From positions 248,001-312,000 of the forward strand of contig NZ_JADKYP010000003.1 of assembly GCF_015354405.1 (NCBI RefSeq): a stretch of DNA of 64,000 nt, read 5' to 3'. Under the pieces are notes generated by a model, which had not been told where the DNA came from, searched no databases, and worked only from the letters and a program-made list of their open reading frames with translations. Position numbers and translations under genes: made by a program. The DNA is from Nocardia sp. BSTN01 (GTDB taxonomy: Bacteria > Actinomycetota > Actinomycetes > Mycobacteriales > Mycobacteriaceae). Positions 33,656 through 42,036 of this stretch are shown here, piece after piece (positions within the stretch are counted from its first letter, which is position 1; every line of letters begins with the position of its first letter).

Positions 33656-34003
33656 ATGCGAACCGGATCACGGGTGTGCGGTGCGGCGTTCGACGGCGAG
33701 TTGTTCGTCCGCGCCACGGTCGAATCGGTCGGGCCGTGTCCGGCGCGCGCGGACTACATCGAAATCTGTTTCTCGACCACCGAGGGCCGCTGGAAGTGGT
33801 GCTTCCCGGAACCGGAACCGTCGGAGTGCCCCGCGGAGCCCACCACCGACCTCGCGTTCACCCTGGACAACTACGGCGCCCAGGCACATCCGATCGTCGA
33901 CGGACGCATCCAGCCGGCGATCCTGAGCGCGGCCGCGCTACCGATGGTGCTGGCCGGGACCCCGGTGCACATCTCCCGGCGCCTCGTGGTGATGTGCCGC
34001 TGA
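33656..34003 (+). CDS. Hypothetical protein
   Basis: A 115-residue protein I do not recognise. It has no signal peptide and no membrane segment. Visible features are five Cys, an aromatic acidic stretch WKWCFPEPEPSECPAEPTTD, and a region DGRIQPAILSAAALPM. GAAGGAAG stands 9 nt before the ATG. It follows the ALDH by 51 nt and is convergent with the EthD-like gene, so it could be the last gene of that operon. Codon-position GC looks like that of its neighbours. A small NTF2-like or ligand-binding fold is possible but not shown. Confidence 0.55.
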   Translation: MRTGSRVCGAAFDGELFVRATVESVGPCPARADYIEICFSTTEGRWKWCFPEPEPSECPAEPTTDLAFTLDNYGAQAHPIVDGRIQPAILSAAALPMVLAGTPVHISRRLVVMCR

Positions 34004-34027
34004 CCGGTCCGGCGTGCACTTGTCCGC

Positions 34028-34720
34028 TCAGCCGGACAGCACCACCTCCCGGGCGGCGAGAAACCACGAACGTTCGAACAAGCCGTCCGGCCCGGAGGGG
34101 CCGTTGTCGCGGAACCAGTCGATGCGCGTGCGCAGGCCGGTGACATCGTCGAAGTAGACCTCGTTCACCGCGTCGTAGGCGGTGCGAGTCGCCGCCACCG
34201 GATGATTCTGGACATAGGCACGACCACGAGCGGCGTCGGGTATCGCCACCGTCGCGGCGCCCGGTCGCCGCACCGTACCCGCATGCGCCGTCCACCGTGT
34301 CGCGAACTCTTCGGCTGTCAGATTCGCCGCCCGCACCGCGACCGCCATATGTTTGAGCCGATCGCCACCGTCGTCCCACCGATGTTCCAGCCATTCGCCG
34401 CCACGCAGAACATGTTCGCGGGCAATCACTTCCGCCGCTCTCTCCGGCAGCGTCACCACATCGCCCGCGTCGTCGCTTCCCGATCGCCAGCGATCGTGGC
34501 GACGCAGATGCCGGATATCGCGAAACCATTCGACCACCACACCGTCGTGCCGGGGTCCCGGCCCGGTGAGATCGGGTAGGACGGTACAGACCGTCACCCG
34601 CACCGGTCGCAGTCCGCTGGGCGCGTCCGCCGCCGCGGCACACAGCAGCGGCCACTGCCGGGCGAAAGTGTCGAAGGACAGCTGCGGTGACCGAGTGACG
34701 AAACGCAGACGTTTGATCAC
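34028..34720 (-). CDS. EthD-like (dimeric alpha-beta barrel) protein, two-repeat
   Basis: A 230-residue protein with an internal duplication of an EthD/ferredoxin-like half: RLRFVTRSPQLSFDTFARQW at the N-terminus and HMAVAVRAANLTAEEFATRW from about residue 118, each followed by a His/Arg-rich segment. EthD-type proteins accompany P450 or ring-degrading systems, but their role is unclear. The start GTG (34720) overlaps the stop of the large oxidoreductase gene as GTGA, which shows translational coupling and is strong support for this start rather than any upstream one. It is the last gene of the three-gene operon. Confidence 0.75.
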   Translation of the reverse strand: MIKRLRFVTRSPQLSFDTFARQWPLLCAAAADAPSGLRPVRVTVCTVLPDLTGPGPRHDGVVVEWFRDIRHLRRHDRWRSGSDDAGDVVTLPERAAEVIAREHVLRGGEWLEHRWDDGGDRLKHMAVAVRAANLTAEEFATRWTAHAGTVRRPGAATVAIPDAARGRAYVQNHPVAATRTAYDAVNEVYFDDVTGLRTRIDWFRDNGPSGPDGLFERSWFLAAREVVLSG

Positions 34721-37700
34721 GGCAGCGCCCCACTCGCCTCGGAAATCGTTGCGGCCGAGGGGTGTTCGAGCCGCCATGCCGCGATCCCGGCGCGCCACTG
34801 CTCGATGCTGCGTTCCTTGATCGGTCCGTACCCCGTGATCGCGGCCGCCGAGGCCGCCAGCTCGACCTGCCGGTCGTAGGGCAGCTCCGCGCCGGCTTCG
34901 GTGATCTCGGCGACGAGCCGCGCGTACTCCACGATCACCGCGCGTTCGGCGCGCCGGTCGCGGTCCCATCCGAACGGGTCGAACGGTGTGCCGCGCAGCC
35001 GTTTCATCCGCCGCAGCACGCGAAAGGCCAGCGCGTAGGTCCGGCCCGCCGGCAGCTTCCGCGCCATCCCCAGGCGCCGCAAGATCGGTGGATGCAGGTG
35101 ATAGGTCAGCGCGTAGGCGCCGTCGAGACCGAGTTCGGCGGCCACCGCGTCGTAGTCCGCGGCGAGATGCAGACGCGCGACCTCGTATTCGTCCTTGTAG
35201 GTCAGCAGGGCGAACCACGACTCGGCCACGGTGCGGGTCAGTTCCCACTCCCGCGCGGCCTCGTCGCGCGCGGCCGCGTATTCGACGAGTTCGAGATACC
35301 GGCGGGCGCGGCCCACGCTCTGATAGTCGATCACCTGGGCGGTCCGGCGAACCAGCCGGTCGTGGAGCTCGATCGGGAACGCCCTGTGCGCCACAAGCCT
35401 TTCCGCTGTCGCACCGGCCGCTGCCGTCGGCTCGTACCCGCGCGCGGTGGACGCCACGCGCTCGTCCCCCAGAGCCGCCGCGACGGCCGCGCGGTCGTGC
35501 ACGAGCCAGCGCCCCCATTCGAAGGCGAGCCGGTTGTCCGCCGCCGACCGGCCGCGTCCGGCCAGCGCCCGCGCCATATCGGCCGCCGACACCGGCACGC
35601 CGCCCAGCTGAAATGCCGCACCCAGCAACACCACATTCGCGGGCAGGTGATCGGCGAAGACCCGCTCCGCGACGCGTCGCGCATCGATCACCGACGTCCG
35701 CCGCGCGCCGATCCGATCGGCGATCGCGGCTTCCAACGAAGCCACATCGGGGGCCGCGGTGTGGCTCTGCAACATCGCCGCAGTCGGCGTGACGTTCCGA
35801 TCGACCACCGCGATCGCTTGCCCCGCACGGGCTTTCGCCAAATGGTCGGCGGAGGCGGCCTGCAGGATATCCCCGGACAGGTACAGATCCGCGCCGCCGC
35901 CGCTCACCGCCGCCGCGGTCAATCCTGCGCGATCGGCCGCCAGGTGCAGATGTGACACCACGGCCCCCGCCTTCTGCGAGAGCCCGGTCTGATCCATACC
36001 GCCGACCACCCAGCCCGCCGCCTCGGCGGCCCGCACGAGGATCCGGTTGGCGGTGACGATCCCCGTGCCGCCGATCCCGGTGAAGTAGATGCTGTAGCGC
36101 TCGCCGACCGCGGGTTGCGCCGGCTCCGGCAACGATCCCGCCGGAAGGCGCGGACGCTCACGCCGCGCCCGATTCCGCCGGCGGCCACCGGTTGTCGGTT
36201 CGATGGTGACGAACGACGGGCAGTCACCGTCCAGGCAGGTGTAGTCGCGATTGCACGAGGAATCGTGGATACGCCGCTTCGTGCCGAATTCGGTCTCCAT
36301 CGGCAGCACCGACAGACAGTTGCTCTTGGTTCCGCAGTCGCCGCAGCCTTCACAGACGGCCTCGTTGATGACGACCCGCCGCGGCGGCTCCGGCAGCAGT
36401 CCGCGTTTACGCAGCCGCCGCGCCTCGGCCGCACACCGCTGGTCGTAGATGATCACCGTCACGCCCGGCACCGTCCGCAGCCGCTGCTGCACCTGCGCCA
36501 GCCGATCGCGGCCCAGCACCTCGACACCCCGCGCCCACCGCGCGCGCCGGCCGTAGCGGCCGGGATCCTCGGCGCACACCACGATCTCGCGCACCCCCTC
36601 GGCCTGCAGTTCCCGGGTGAGGGCCGGCACGTCTCGCAGTCCGGTCACCTCCTGGCCGCCGGTCATGGCGACCGCCGCGTTGTAGAGGATCTTGAAGGTG
36701 ATGTCGGTTCCGGCGGCCACACTCGCGCGGATGGCGAGCGTGCCGGAATGGGTCAGCGTGCCGTCACCGAGATTCTGAATCAGGTGGGGCGCCTCGACGA
36801 ACGGGGACAATCCGATCCACGGCACCCCTTCGGCACCCATCGGCGTCGGCGGCAACGTCGTCAGATCGCGGTTGCGGGCCTCGAAATACATGATGCCGTG
36901 ACAGCCGACACCGCCGCCGACCAGCGCATCCTCCGGTGCAACCGTGGACCGATTGTGCGGGCAGCCACTGCAATACGCGGGCGCGCGGGCCGGCGTCACC
37001 AGCAGGGGCAGCTCCAGCCGCGGCGGTGTCGCCGGGCGCAGCGCCGGAAGAACACGGTCGAGTATCTCGCCCACGGACTTCGGATCGAGTACCCCGGAAC
37101 CGGGCACCAAGGGCTCTCTTTCACGATCCCGCTTGCCCAGCACCGGAATTCGACGCTCCGCCTCGTGCAGCACCGCGCGCAGCTGCGTCTCGACGAATGG
37201 CCGCTTCTCCTCCACGACCAGTAACCGCCGCACCGAATCCGCGAACTCGACCGCGGTCTCCTCGACCAGCGGGTAGGTCATACCGAGCCGCAGGATGCGC
37301 ACACCCGCCGCCGCGAGATCGGTGATCCGGACGCCGCGCTCCGACAACGCCTGCACCACATCGAAATACGTCGCGCCCGCGCAGACGATGCCGAGCTCGG
37401 CGGTGTCCGGACCGACCGTCCGGTCGAGGCCGTTGTGCCGGGCATAGGCGCGGGCCGCTCGCAACCGATGCTCGTTGATCAGCTCTTCCTGGCTGGGCAC
37501 CGCATGCGGGCCGATGGTCGCCTGCGGTCTGTGCGTCCAGATCCGCCCTCCGATGGTCACCTGCGGTTCGGCGGGGCGGTGTCGTCCGAGATCCGGATCC
37601 ACCGTGCCTATTCCGTCGGCGACGGCGGTGACGATCTTCAGGCCGACCCAGCATCCGGCATACCGCGACATCCGGAAGGCGTGGATCCCCAGGTCGAGAA

Positions 37701-38190
37701 CGTCCTGCTGATCCCCCGGAAACAGCACCGGAATCCCGGCGTCGGCGAAGGTGTACTGGCTGTCACAGGCCAGCGTGGACGATTTCGCGGCCGGATCGTC
37801 ACCACAGAAGGCCACCGCCCCGCCGCCCGGACCGGCCCCCATCGCATTGGCGTGTTTGAGCACATCGCCCGAGCGATCCAGTCCTGGCCCCTTGCCGTAC
37901 CAGGCACCCACCACGCCGTCGACACCGTCGTAGGCGAGGGCGGCGCCCATCTGGCTGCCCCAGACGGTGGCCGCCGCGAGCTCCTCGTTGAGTCCGGGCC
38001 GGTGCACGATGCGATGCCGCTGCGGTTCGTGCCGTTCCAGTTCCAGATCGAAACCACCCAGCGGCGATCCCGGATATCCGGAGACCATGGTGGCGGTGGT
38101 CGTTCCGTCGCGAAGGTCGAGTTCGTGGCGCAGCTCGAGCAGACGCACCAGCGTCTGCACTCCCGACAGCACCGGCGTCGGAGCCGTCAC
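34717..38190 (-). CDS. Indolepyruvate/2-oxoacid:ferredoxin oxidoreductase fusion
   Basis: A 1157-residue enzyme joining the alpha/beta (IorA-like) and gamma (IorB-like) parts. The N-terminal domain has GYPGSPLGGFD and NEELAAATVWG. CSGCPH lies at 407-412, and the TPP/Mg motif begins GDGTLTH near 475 and ends at LYNAAVA. Iron-sulfur ligands sit in CEGCGDCGTKSNC (about 613-625) and SSCNRDYTC (about 646-652). The gamma domain starts near 700 with TGIGGTGIV. It would oxidatively decarboxylate a 2-oxoacid to acyl-CoA with ferredoxin as acceptor. GTG 38190 overlaps the upstream amidohydrolase stop (GTGA). The substrate in this aerobic pathway is unknown. Confidence 0.9.
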   Translation of the reverse strand: MTAPTPVLSGVQTLVRLLELRHELDLRDGTTTATMVSGYPGSPLGGFDLELERHEPQRHRIVHRPGLNEELAAATVWGSQMGAALAYDGVDGVVGAWYGKGPGLDRSGDVLKHANAMGAGPGGGAVAFCGDDPAAKSSTLACDSQYTFADAGIPVLFPGDQQDVLDLGIHAFRMSRYAGCWVGLKIVTAVADGIGTVDPDLGRHRPAEPQVTIGGRIWTHRPQATIGPHAVPSQEELINEHRLRAARAYARHNGLDRTVGPDTAELGIVCAGATYFDVVQALSERGVRITDLAAAGVRILRLGMTYPLVEETAVEFADSVRRLLVVEEKRPFVETQLRAVLHEAERRIPVLGKRDREREPLVPGSGVLDPKSVGEILDRVLPALRPATPPRLELPLLVTPARAPAYCSGCPHNRSTVAPEDALVGGGVGCHGIMYFEARNRDLTTLPPTPMGAEGVPWIGLSPFVEAPHLIQNLGDGTLTHSGTLAIRASVAAGTDITFKILYNAAVAMTGGQEVTGLRDVPALTRELQAEGVREIVVCAEDPGRYGRRARWARGVEVLGRDRLAQVQQRLRTVPGVTVIIYDQRCAAEARRLRKRGLLPEPPRRVVINEAVCEGCGDCGTKSNCLSVLPMETEFGTKRRIHDSSCNRDYTCLDGDCPSFVTIEPTTGGRRRNRARRERPRLPAGSLPEPAQPAVGERYSIYFTGIGGTGIVTANRILVRAAEAAGWVVGGMDQTGLSQKAGAVVSHLHLAADRAGLTAAAVSGGGADLYLSGDILQAASADHLAKARAGQAIAVVDRNVTPTAAMLQSHTAAPDVASLEAAIADRIGARRTSVIDARRVAERVFADHLPANVVLLGAAFQLGGVPVSAADMARALAGRGRSAADNRLAFEWGRWLVHDRAAVAAALGDERVASTARGYEPTAAAGATAERLVAHRAFPIELHDRLVRRTAQVIDYQSVGRARRYLELVEYAAARDEAAREWELTRTVAESWFALLTYKDEYEVARLHLAADYDAVAAELGLDGAYALTYHLHPPILRRLGMARKLPAGRTYALAFRVLRRMKRLRGTPFDPFGWDRDRRAERAVIVEYARLVAEITEAGAELPYDRQVELAASAAAITGYGPIKERSIEQWRAGIAAWRLEHPSAATISEASGALP

Positions 38191-39443
38191 GGATAGACCT
38201 CGGGATCGACGTAGGCGACGACGCCGCCTTTGATCACCGTCCGCAGCTTCGAATGATCCTGCAGCACAGTGATATCCGCCGTCGGGTCGCCGTCGACGAC
38301 GATCAGGTCGGCCAGCAGTCCGGCCCGGACCTCACCGGTGTCCAGGCGCGCCGCCGGGCCCATGTTCCGGGTGGCGGTGTGGATGGCCTCGATCGGTGAC
38401 ATGTCGATCAACTCGACATAGCGCTGCAATTCCGCCGCATAGGTGCCGTGCCGGGTCCACTGATGCCCGAAGTCGCCACCGGACAGGATCGGAATGCCGG
38501 CGGCCTTCAGCTTGTGCAATCCGTCTATCTGAGCGCGCAATTCGTCGCGATAGCCGGACGCCTCGACCTGTTCCCCACTGATCCCCCACTCCTGCGCGCG
38601 GCCCGAGACCACGGCGTACAGATAGTGCAGACCCGGACATACCCAGACATCGTCGCGCCGCGCCTCCAGCGCACTCAATGCCTCGTCGTCGAGGAAGCAG
38701 GCGTGATGGATGATGCGGACGCCGCTGCGCGCGGCCATCGCCACGCTGGCCGCACCGCGTGCGTGCACCGTGACGAAGGCGCCGTAGCTGTCCGCGACTT
38801 CGACTGCCGCCGAAAGCATCTCGTCGTTCATGTAGACGTCCTCGGACGGGTGGGCGGGCACCACACCGTCGCCGGAGATGAACAGTTTGAGCGAACGCAC
38901 GCCGCTGTCGCACTGCCGCGCGACGACCTCGCGGATATCGCGGACACCGTCCACGACCTCCATCAGGCCGCCCTCCTCGCCGCCGAGACCGCCGCGCTCG
39001 GCGATCATCGCCCCGCAGGGGATCAGGCGCGGCCCCGCGATCAGCCCTCGCTCCACCGCGTCGTGGATGAGCAGATCGTCCTGCGGCTGCGTGGCTCCCG
39101 CGCCGATCAGCAGGGTGTAGCCGCTGTGCAGATAGGTCTTCGCCACGGCGGCGACGTCGAGGATGTGCCGCCCCGGCGGCGTCGCGGCGACGGCCGCGTG
39201 GTCGAAGACGAAATCCAGCGGCCAACTGATATGCGTGTGCGCGTCACCGAGGCCGGGCAGCACCGTGGCGCCGCGCAGATCCACCACCCGCACAGCACCC
39301 GGATCGACGTCGATATCCGCACCGATACTGACCTCGGCGATCCGATCCCTCTCGACGAGTACCGATCCCGCGCGCGGGCGTTCGGCGAGATCACCCCCGC
39401 AGGTCAGGATCCGCCCATTGGTCAGCAGCATTCGCTCTGTCAT
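38187..39443 (-). CDS. Imidazolonepropionase/prolidase-like amidohydrolase
   Basis: A 418-residue amidohydrolase of a third subfamily. It has the GLGDAHTHISWP metal box (HxH), LKLFISGDG with a Lys, VTVHARG and IIHHACFLDD with His ligands, and GGDFGHQW with the catalytic Asp. Relatives hydrolyse cyclic amides, imidazolones and Xaa-Pro or carbamate bonds. ATG 39443 is preceded by GGAGG at 6-nt spacing and by an operator-like motif. It begins the operon that continues into the 2-oxoacid oxidoreductase and EthD-like gene, linked by GTGA overlaps, so its product may be converted into the oxoacid. Confidence 0.87.
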   Translation of the reverse strand: MTERMLLTNGRILTCGGDLAERPRAGSVLVERDRIAEVSIGADIDVDPGAVRVVDLRGATVLPGLGDAHTHISWPLDFVFDHAAVAATPPGRHILDVAAVAKTYLHSGYTLLIGAGATQPQDDLLIHDAVERGLIAGPRLIPCGAMIAERGGLGGEEGGLMEVVDGVRDIREVVARQCDSGVRSLKLFISGDGVVPAHPSEDVYMNDEMLSAAVEVADSYGAFVTVHARGAASVAMAARSGVRIIHHACFLDDEALSALEARRDDVWVCPGLHYLYAVVSGRAQEWGISGEQVEASGYRDELRAQIDGLHKLKAAGIPILSGGDFGHQWTRHGTYAAELQRYVELIDMSPIEAIHTATRNMGPAARLDTGEVRAGLLADLIVVDGDPTADITVLQDHSKLRTVIKGGVVAYVDPEVYP

Positions 39444-39460
39444 CAGCGACCTCCAGTACT

Positions 39461-39476
39461 GAGCGAGTACTTACTT
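39461..39476. promoter_or_regulatory. Island operator-like site upstream of amidohydrolase operon
   Basis: GAGCGAGTACTTACTT is one of the clearest copies of the motif (RAGCGAGTACTTACTY), 18 bp upstream of the ATG at 39443. Confidence 0.6.
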
Positions 39477-39499
39477 TATCACCGGCGTCACAGCGCGAG

Positions 39500-39515
39500 A
39501 GTCGAATTCTTACTT
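39500..39515. promoter_or_regulatory. Second operator-like site in the same promoter region
   Basis: AGTCGAATTCTTACTT shares CTTACTT and the CGAAT of the 21913 site. It lies between the amidohydrolase operon (-) and the disulfide oxidoreductase (+, start 39663). It sits 148 bp before the latter and 57 bp before the former. Confidence 0.45.
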
Positions 39516-39662
39516 TCGAGAATCATCCATCCGCCCGCGGGCTCGCGCAACGGAACGCCACGATCCGCACCTGTCGATCCCCCACCGGCGGCGTCCCAGC
39601 TGTCACCATGGTCTGCGGGACCCCGCCGTCCCCACCGAGTCGAATCAGAGGAGCGTGATCGC

Positions 39663-41048
39663 ATGCCCGCCGAAACCCCGGCGACCGAATCCGTGGATGC
39701 CGTCGTCATCGGCATGGGGCCCGGCGGCGAGGCCGTGGCGACCGAATTGGCGCGTGCCGGGCTCGCGGTGGTCGGCGTCGAAGGCCGGCTGCTGGGCGGC
39801 GAATGCCCCTACTACGCCTGCGTGCCGACCAAGATGATGGTGCGCGCCGCCGAGACCCTCGCCGAGGCACGACGTGTGGGCACCCTCGCGGGAAGCGTCC
39901 GGGCGCAGGCGGATTGGACGCCGGTGGCGAAGCGGATCCGCGACGAGGCGACCGACAACTGGGACGACAAGGTCGCGGTCGAACGGTTCGAATCCGCGGG
40001 CGGCACCTTCGTGCGGGGCTGGGGGCGCATCACCGGTCCGGGCCAGGTCCGCGTCGATACCGCCGACGGACCGCGCGAATTCCGCGCCCTGCGCGCGATC
40101 GTGCTGAATCCCGGCACCGCCCCGTCCGTACCGCCGATCGAGGGCTTGGCCGACACCCCGTACTGGACCAACCGCGAGGCGGTGACCACCACCGAGGCGC
40201 CCGAATCCCTGATCGTCCTCGGCGGCGGACCGGTCGGCGCGGAATTCGCGCAGATCTTCTCCCGGTTCGGAGCCGAGGTGACGATGGTCGTACGCAGCCG
40301 CCTGCTGCCGCGCGCCGAGCCCGAGGCCGCCGACATGCTGGCGAAAATCTTTGCCGAAGAGGGGATTTCGGTCCGCACCGGCGTCGAGGCCACCCGCATC
40401 GACCACGACGGCAGCTATTTCACCGTCCGGCTGAGCAACGGCGATCCGATCCGCGCCCAGCGCCTGCTGGTCGCCGCCGGCCGCAACACCGACCTGTCCG
40501 CACTGGGCGTCGGCGCCATCGGCCTGGACGAGCAGGCGCACGGCATCCGGGTCGACGACCGGCTACGCGCCGCCGAGGGAGTCTGGGCGATCGGTGACGT
40601 CACCGGGCACGGCGCCTTCACCCACATGTCGATGTATCAGGCGTGCATCGCCGCCGCGGATATCCTCGGCTCCCCCGGCGAACCCGCGCGGTATCACGCG
40701 GTTCCCAATGTCACCTTCACCGAACCGGAGGTGGGCGCGGTCGGGATGACGGAGTCGCAGGCCCGCGAGGCCGGACTGAGCGTCTGGACCGGCCGGGCCG
40801 AGGTTCCGGATTCGACCCGAGGCTGGATTCACGGGCCCGGCAACGCCGGCTTCGTCAAGCTGGTCGCCGACGCCGATCGCGGCATTCTGGTCGGCGCCAC
40901 CTCGGTCGGCCCGGTCGGCGGCGAGGTGCTGAGCGCCTTGGCCGTCGCGGTGCACGCCCGGGTCCCGGTCACCACATTGCGGGAGATGATCTACGCCTAT
41001 CCCACCTTCCACCGCGCGATCGAGGCCGCCCTCGCCGATCTCGGCTAG
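39663..41048 (+). CDS. FAD-dependent pyridine nucleotide-disulfide oxidoreductase
   Basis: A 461-residue class I flavoprotein of the dihydrolipoamide dehydrogenase/mercuric reductase group. The FAD loop is VVIGMGPGGEAVA, the redox-active pair is Cys48/Cys53 in GGECPYYACVPTK, and the NAD loop is VLGGGPVGAEFA. The C-terminal HPTxxE His of lipoamide dehydrogenase is replaced in YAYPTFHRAIE, so a disulfide substrate other than lipoamide is likely. ATG 39663 follows AGAGGAG. It stands at the right edge of the island, and its 3' neighbour is an MmcQ-type gene 57 bp downstream. Confidence 0.88.
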   Translation: MPAETPATESVDAVVIGMGPGGEAVATELARAGLAVVGVEGRLLGGECPYYACVPTKMMVRAAETLAEARRVGTLAGSVRAQADWTPVAKRIRDEATDNWDDKVAVERFESAGGTFVRGWGRITGPGQVRVDTADGPREFRALRAIVLNPGTAPSVPPIEGLADTPYWTNREAVTTTEAPESLIVLGGGPVGAEFAQIFSRFGAEVTMVVRSRLLPRAEPEAADMLAKIFAEEGISVRTGVEATRIDHDGSYFTVRLSNGDPIRAQRLLVAAGRNTDLSALGVGAIGLDEQAHGIRVDDRLRAAEGVWAIGDVTGHGAFTHMSMYQACIAAADILGSPGEPARYHAVPNVTFTEPEVGAVGMTESQAREAGLSVWTGRAEVPDSTRGWIHGPGNAGFVKLVADADRGILVGATSVGPVGGEVLSALAVAVHARVPVTTLREMIYAYPTFHRAIEAALADLG

Positions 41049-41105
41049 CCGGCCCATCTCGCCGAACCGGCCGCGACGACGCGGATTCGGCCGCATAATC
41101 GGCCC

Positions 41106-41447
41106 ATGGCCGATGCCGACGACGTCCGGCGGATAGCGCTGGGACTACCCGAGTCCACCGAAGCGCCACATTTCGACATGCCGTCGTTCCGCGTCCGCAA
41201 GGCGATCTTCGCGACGCTGCCCGATCCCGCGCACGCCCACGTGATGGCGAGTGAAGCCGATATCCGGGAGGCGGTCGCGGAATATCCGGACTGCTGCGCG
41301 GAGAAGTGGTGGGGCAAGCGTCTGTCGGCGGTCCGCGTCGACCTCGGCTCCGCCGACACCGGCCTACTGAGCGAGTTGCTCACCGACGCCTGGCGACACA
41401 AGGCGCCGCGCACGCTGGTGCGCGCCTTCGACGCGGCTTCCGAATAG
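41106..41447 (+). CDS. MmcQ/YjbR family protein
   Basis: A 113-residue single-domain protein. The start DADDVRRIALGLPESTEAPH, FRVRKAIFATLPD and EKWWGKRLSAVRVDLGS follow the MmcQ/YjbR (cyaY-like fold) family. Members are putative DNA-binding or small-ligand proteins with no settled role. It is independent of the catabolic genes by content, and its upstream gap is 57 bp with no visible motif, so it may be transcribed with the oxidoreductase. Confidence 0.8.
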   Translation: MADADDVRRIALGLPESTEAPHFDMPSFRVRKAIFATLPDPAHAHVMASEADIREAVAEYPDCCAEKWWGKRLSAVRVDLGSADTGLLSELLTDAWRHKAPRTLVRAFDAASE

Positions 41448-41484
41448 CCCGCATCGTCGCCGAGCCGCTACCACTGGAGGACAT

Positions 41485-41928
41485 ATGCTGTCGCTGCAAG
41501 AGATTTCGGATCGGATCGAGATCGAGGATCTGATGGTCCGTTACTCCCATGCCGTGGACACCCAGCAGTGGGATCTGCTCGACGACCTCTTCACCGCGGA
41601 CGCGCACATCGACTATTCCGCCATGGGCGGCGCCAGCGGCGGACTGCCCGAGATCAAGAAGTTCCTCGCCACGGTGATGCCGAACTTCCCCGCCTTCCAG
41701 CATCTGATCAGCAACTCCTCGATCACCGTCGACGGTGACACCGCCACCGGCCGCACCATGTGCCACAACCCGATGCTCCTCGGCGGAGCGGAGGGGCAGC
41801 AGAACCTCATGCTGTGCGGCCTGTGGTACCTGGACACCTTCACCCGCGTCGACGGCGCGTGGCGCATCGCGCGGCGGGTCGAGGAGAAGAGTTACATGTT
41901 CCTGGCGGCCACCCCCGGCTCCCAGTAA
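41485..41928 (+). CDS. SnoaL-like (nuclear transport factor 2 fold) protein
   Basis: A 147-residue protein of the SnoaL_4-type group. The usual N-terminal IEDLMVRYSHAVDTQQWDLL is followed by FTADAHIDYSAMGG, then a strand-rich core that ends with YLDTFTRVDGAWRIARRVEEK. This family includes hydroxylases, cyclases and dehydratases; no catalytic residue set can be assigned here. ATG 41485 follows GGAGG by 6 nt. It lies 37 bp behind the MmcQ gene and before DUF445. It could be the last gene of the disulfide oxidoreductase transcript. Confidence 0.8.
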   Translation: MLSLQEISDRIEIEDLMVRYSHAVDTQQWDLLDDLFTADAHIDYSAMGGASGGLPEIKKFLATVMPNFPAFQHLISNSSITVDGDTATGRTMCHNPMLLGGAEGQQNLMLCGLWYLDTFTRVDGAWRIARRVEEKSYMFLAATPGSQ

Positions 41929-42036
41929 GCGCCTCGCTAGAACCTGTTACTGTTCGCGGGTGCGGCTCGACACCTCTCCATCCCGGCGCTGTTCGCCGAA
42001 TCACCGCTGTGCACCGAATTCCCGCCGGGCGGACGC

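Noticed and set aside
34721-35518. N-terminal extension of the EthD-like gene
   Set aside because: This part lies in another frame inside the oxidoreductase gene and has no motif; the GTGA overlap gives a better start.
10483-39515. KstR or KstR2 operators (steroid regulon)
   Set aside because: The motifs lack the known AACNNGTT or CAAGNNCTTG cores; the CTTACT motif is different.
38448-39662. 405-residue upstream extension of the disulfide oxidoreductase
   Set aside because: Antisense to the amidohydrolase; ATG 39663 has a proper SD and starts just before the FAD loop.
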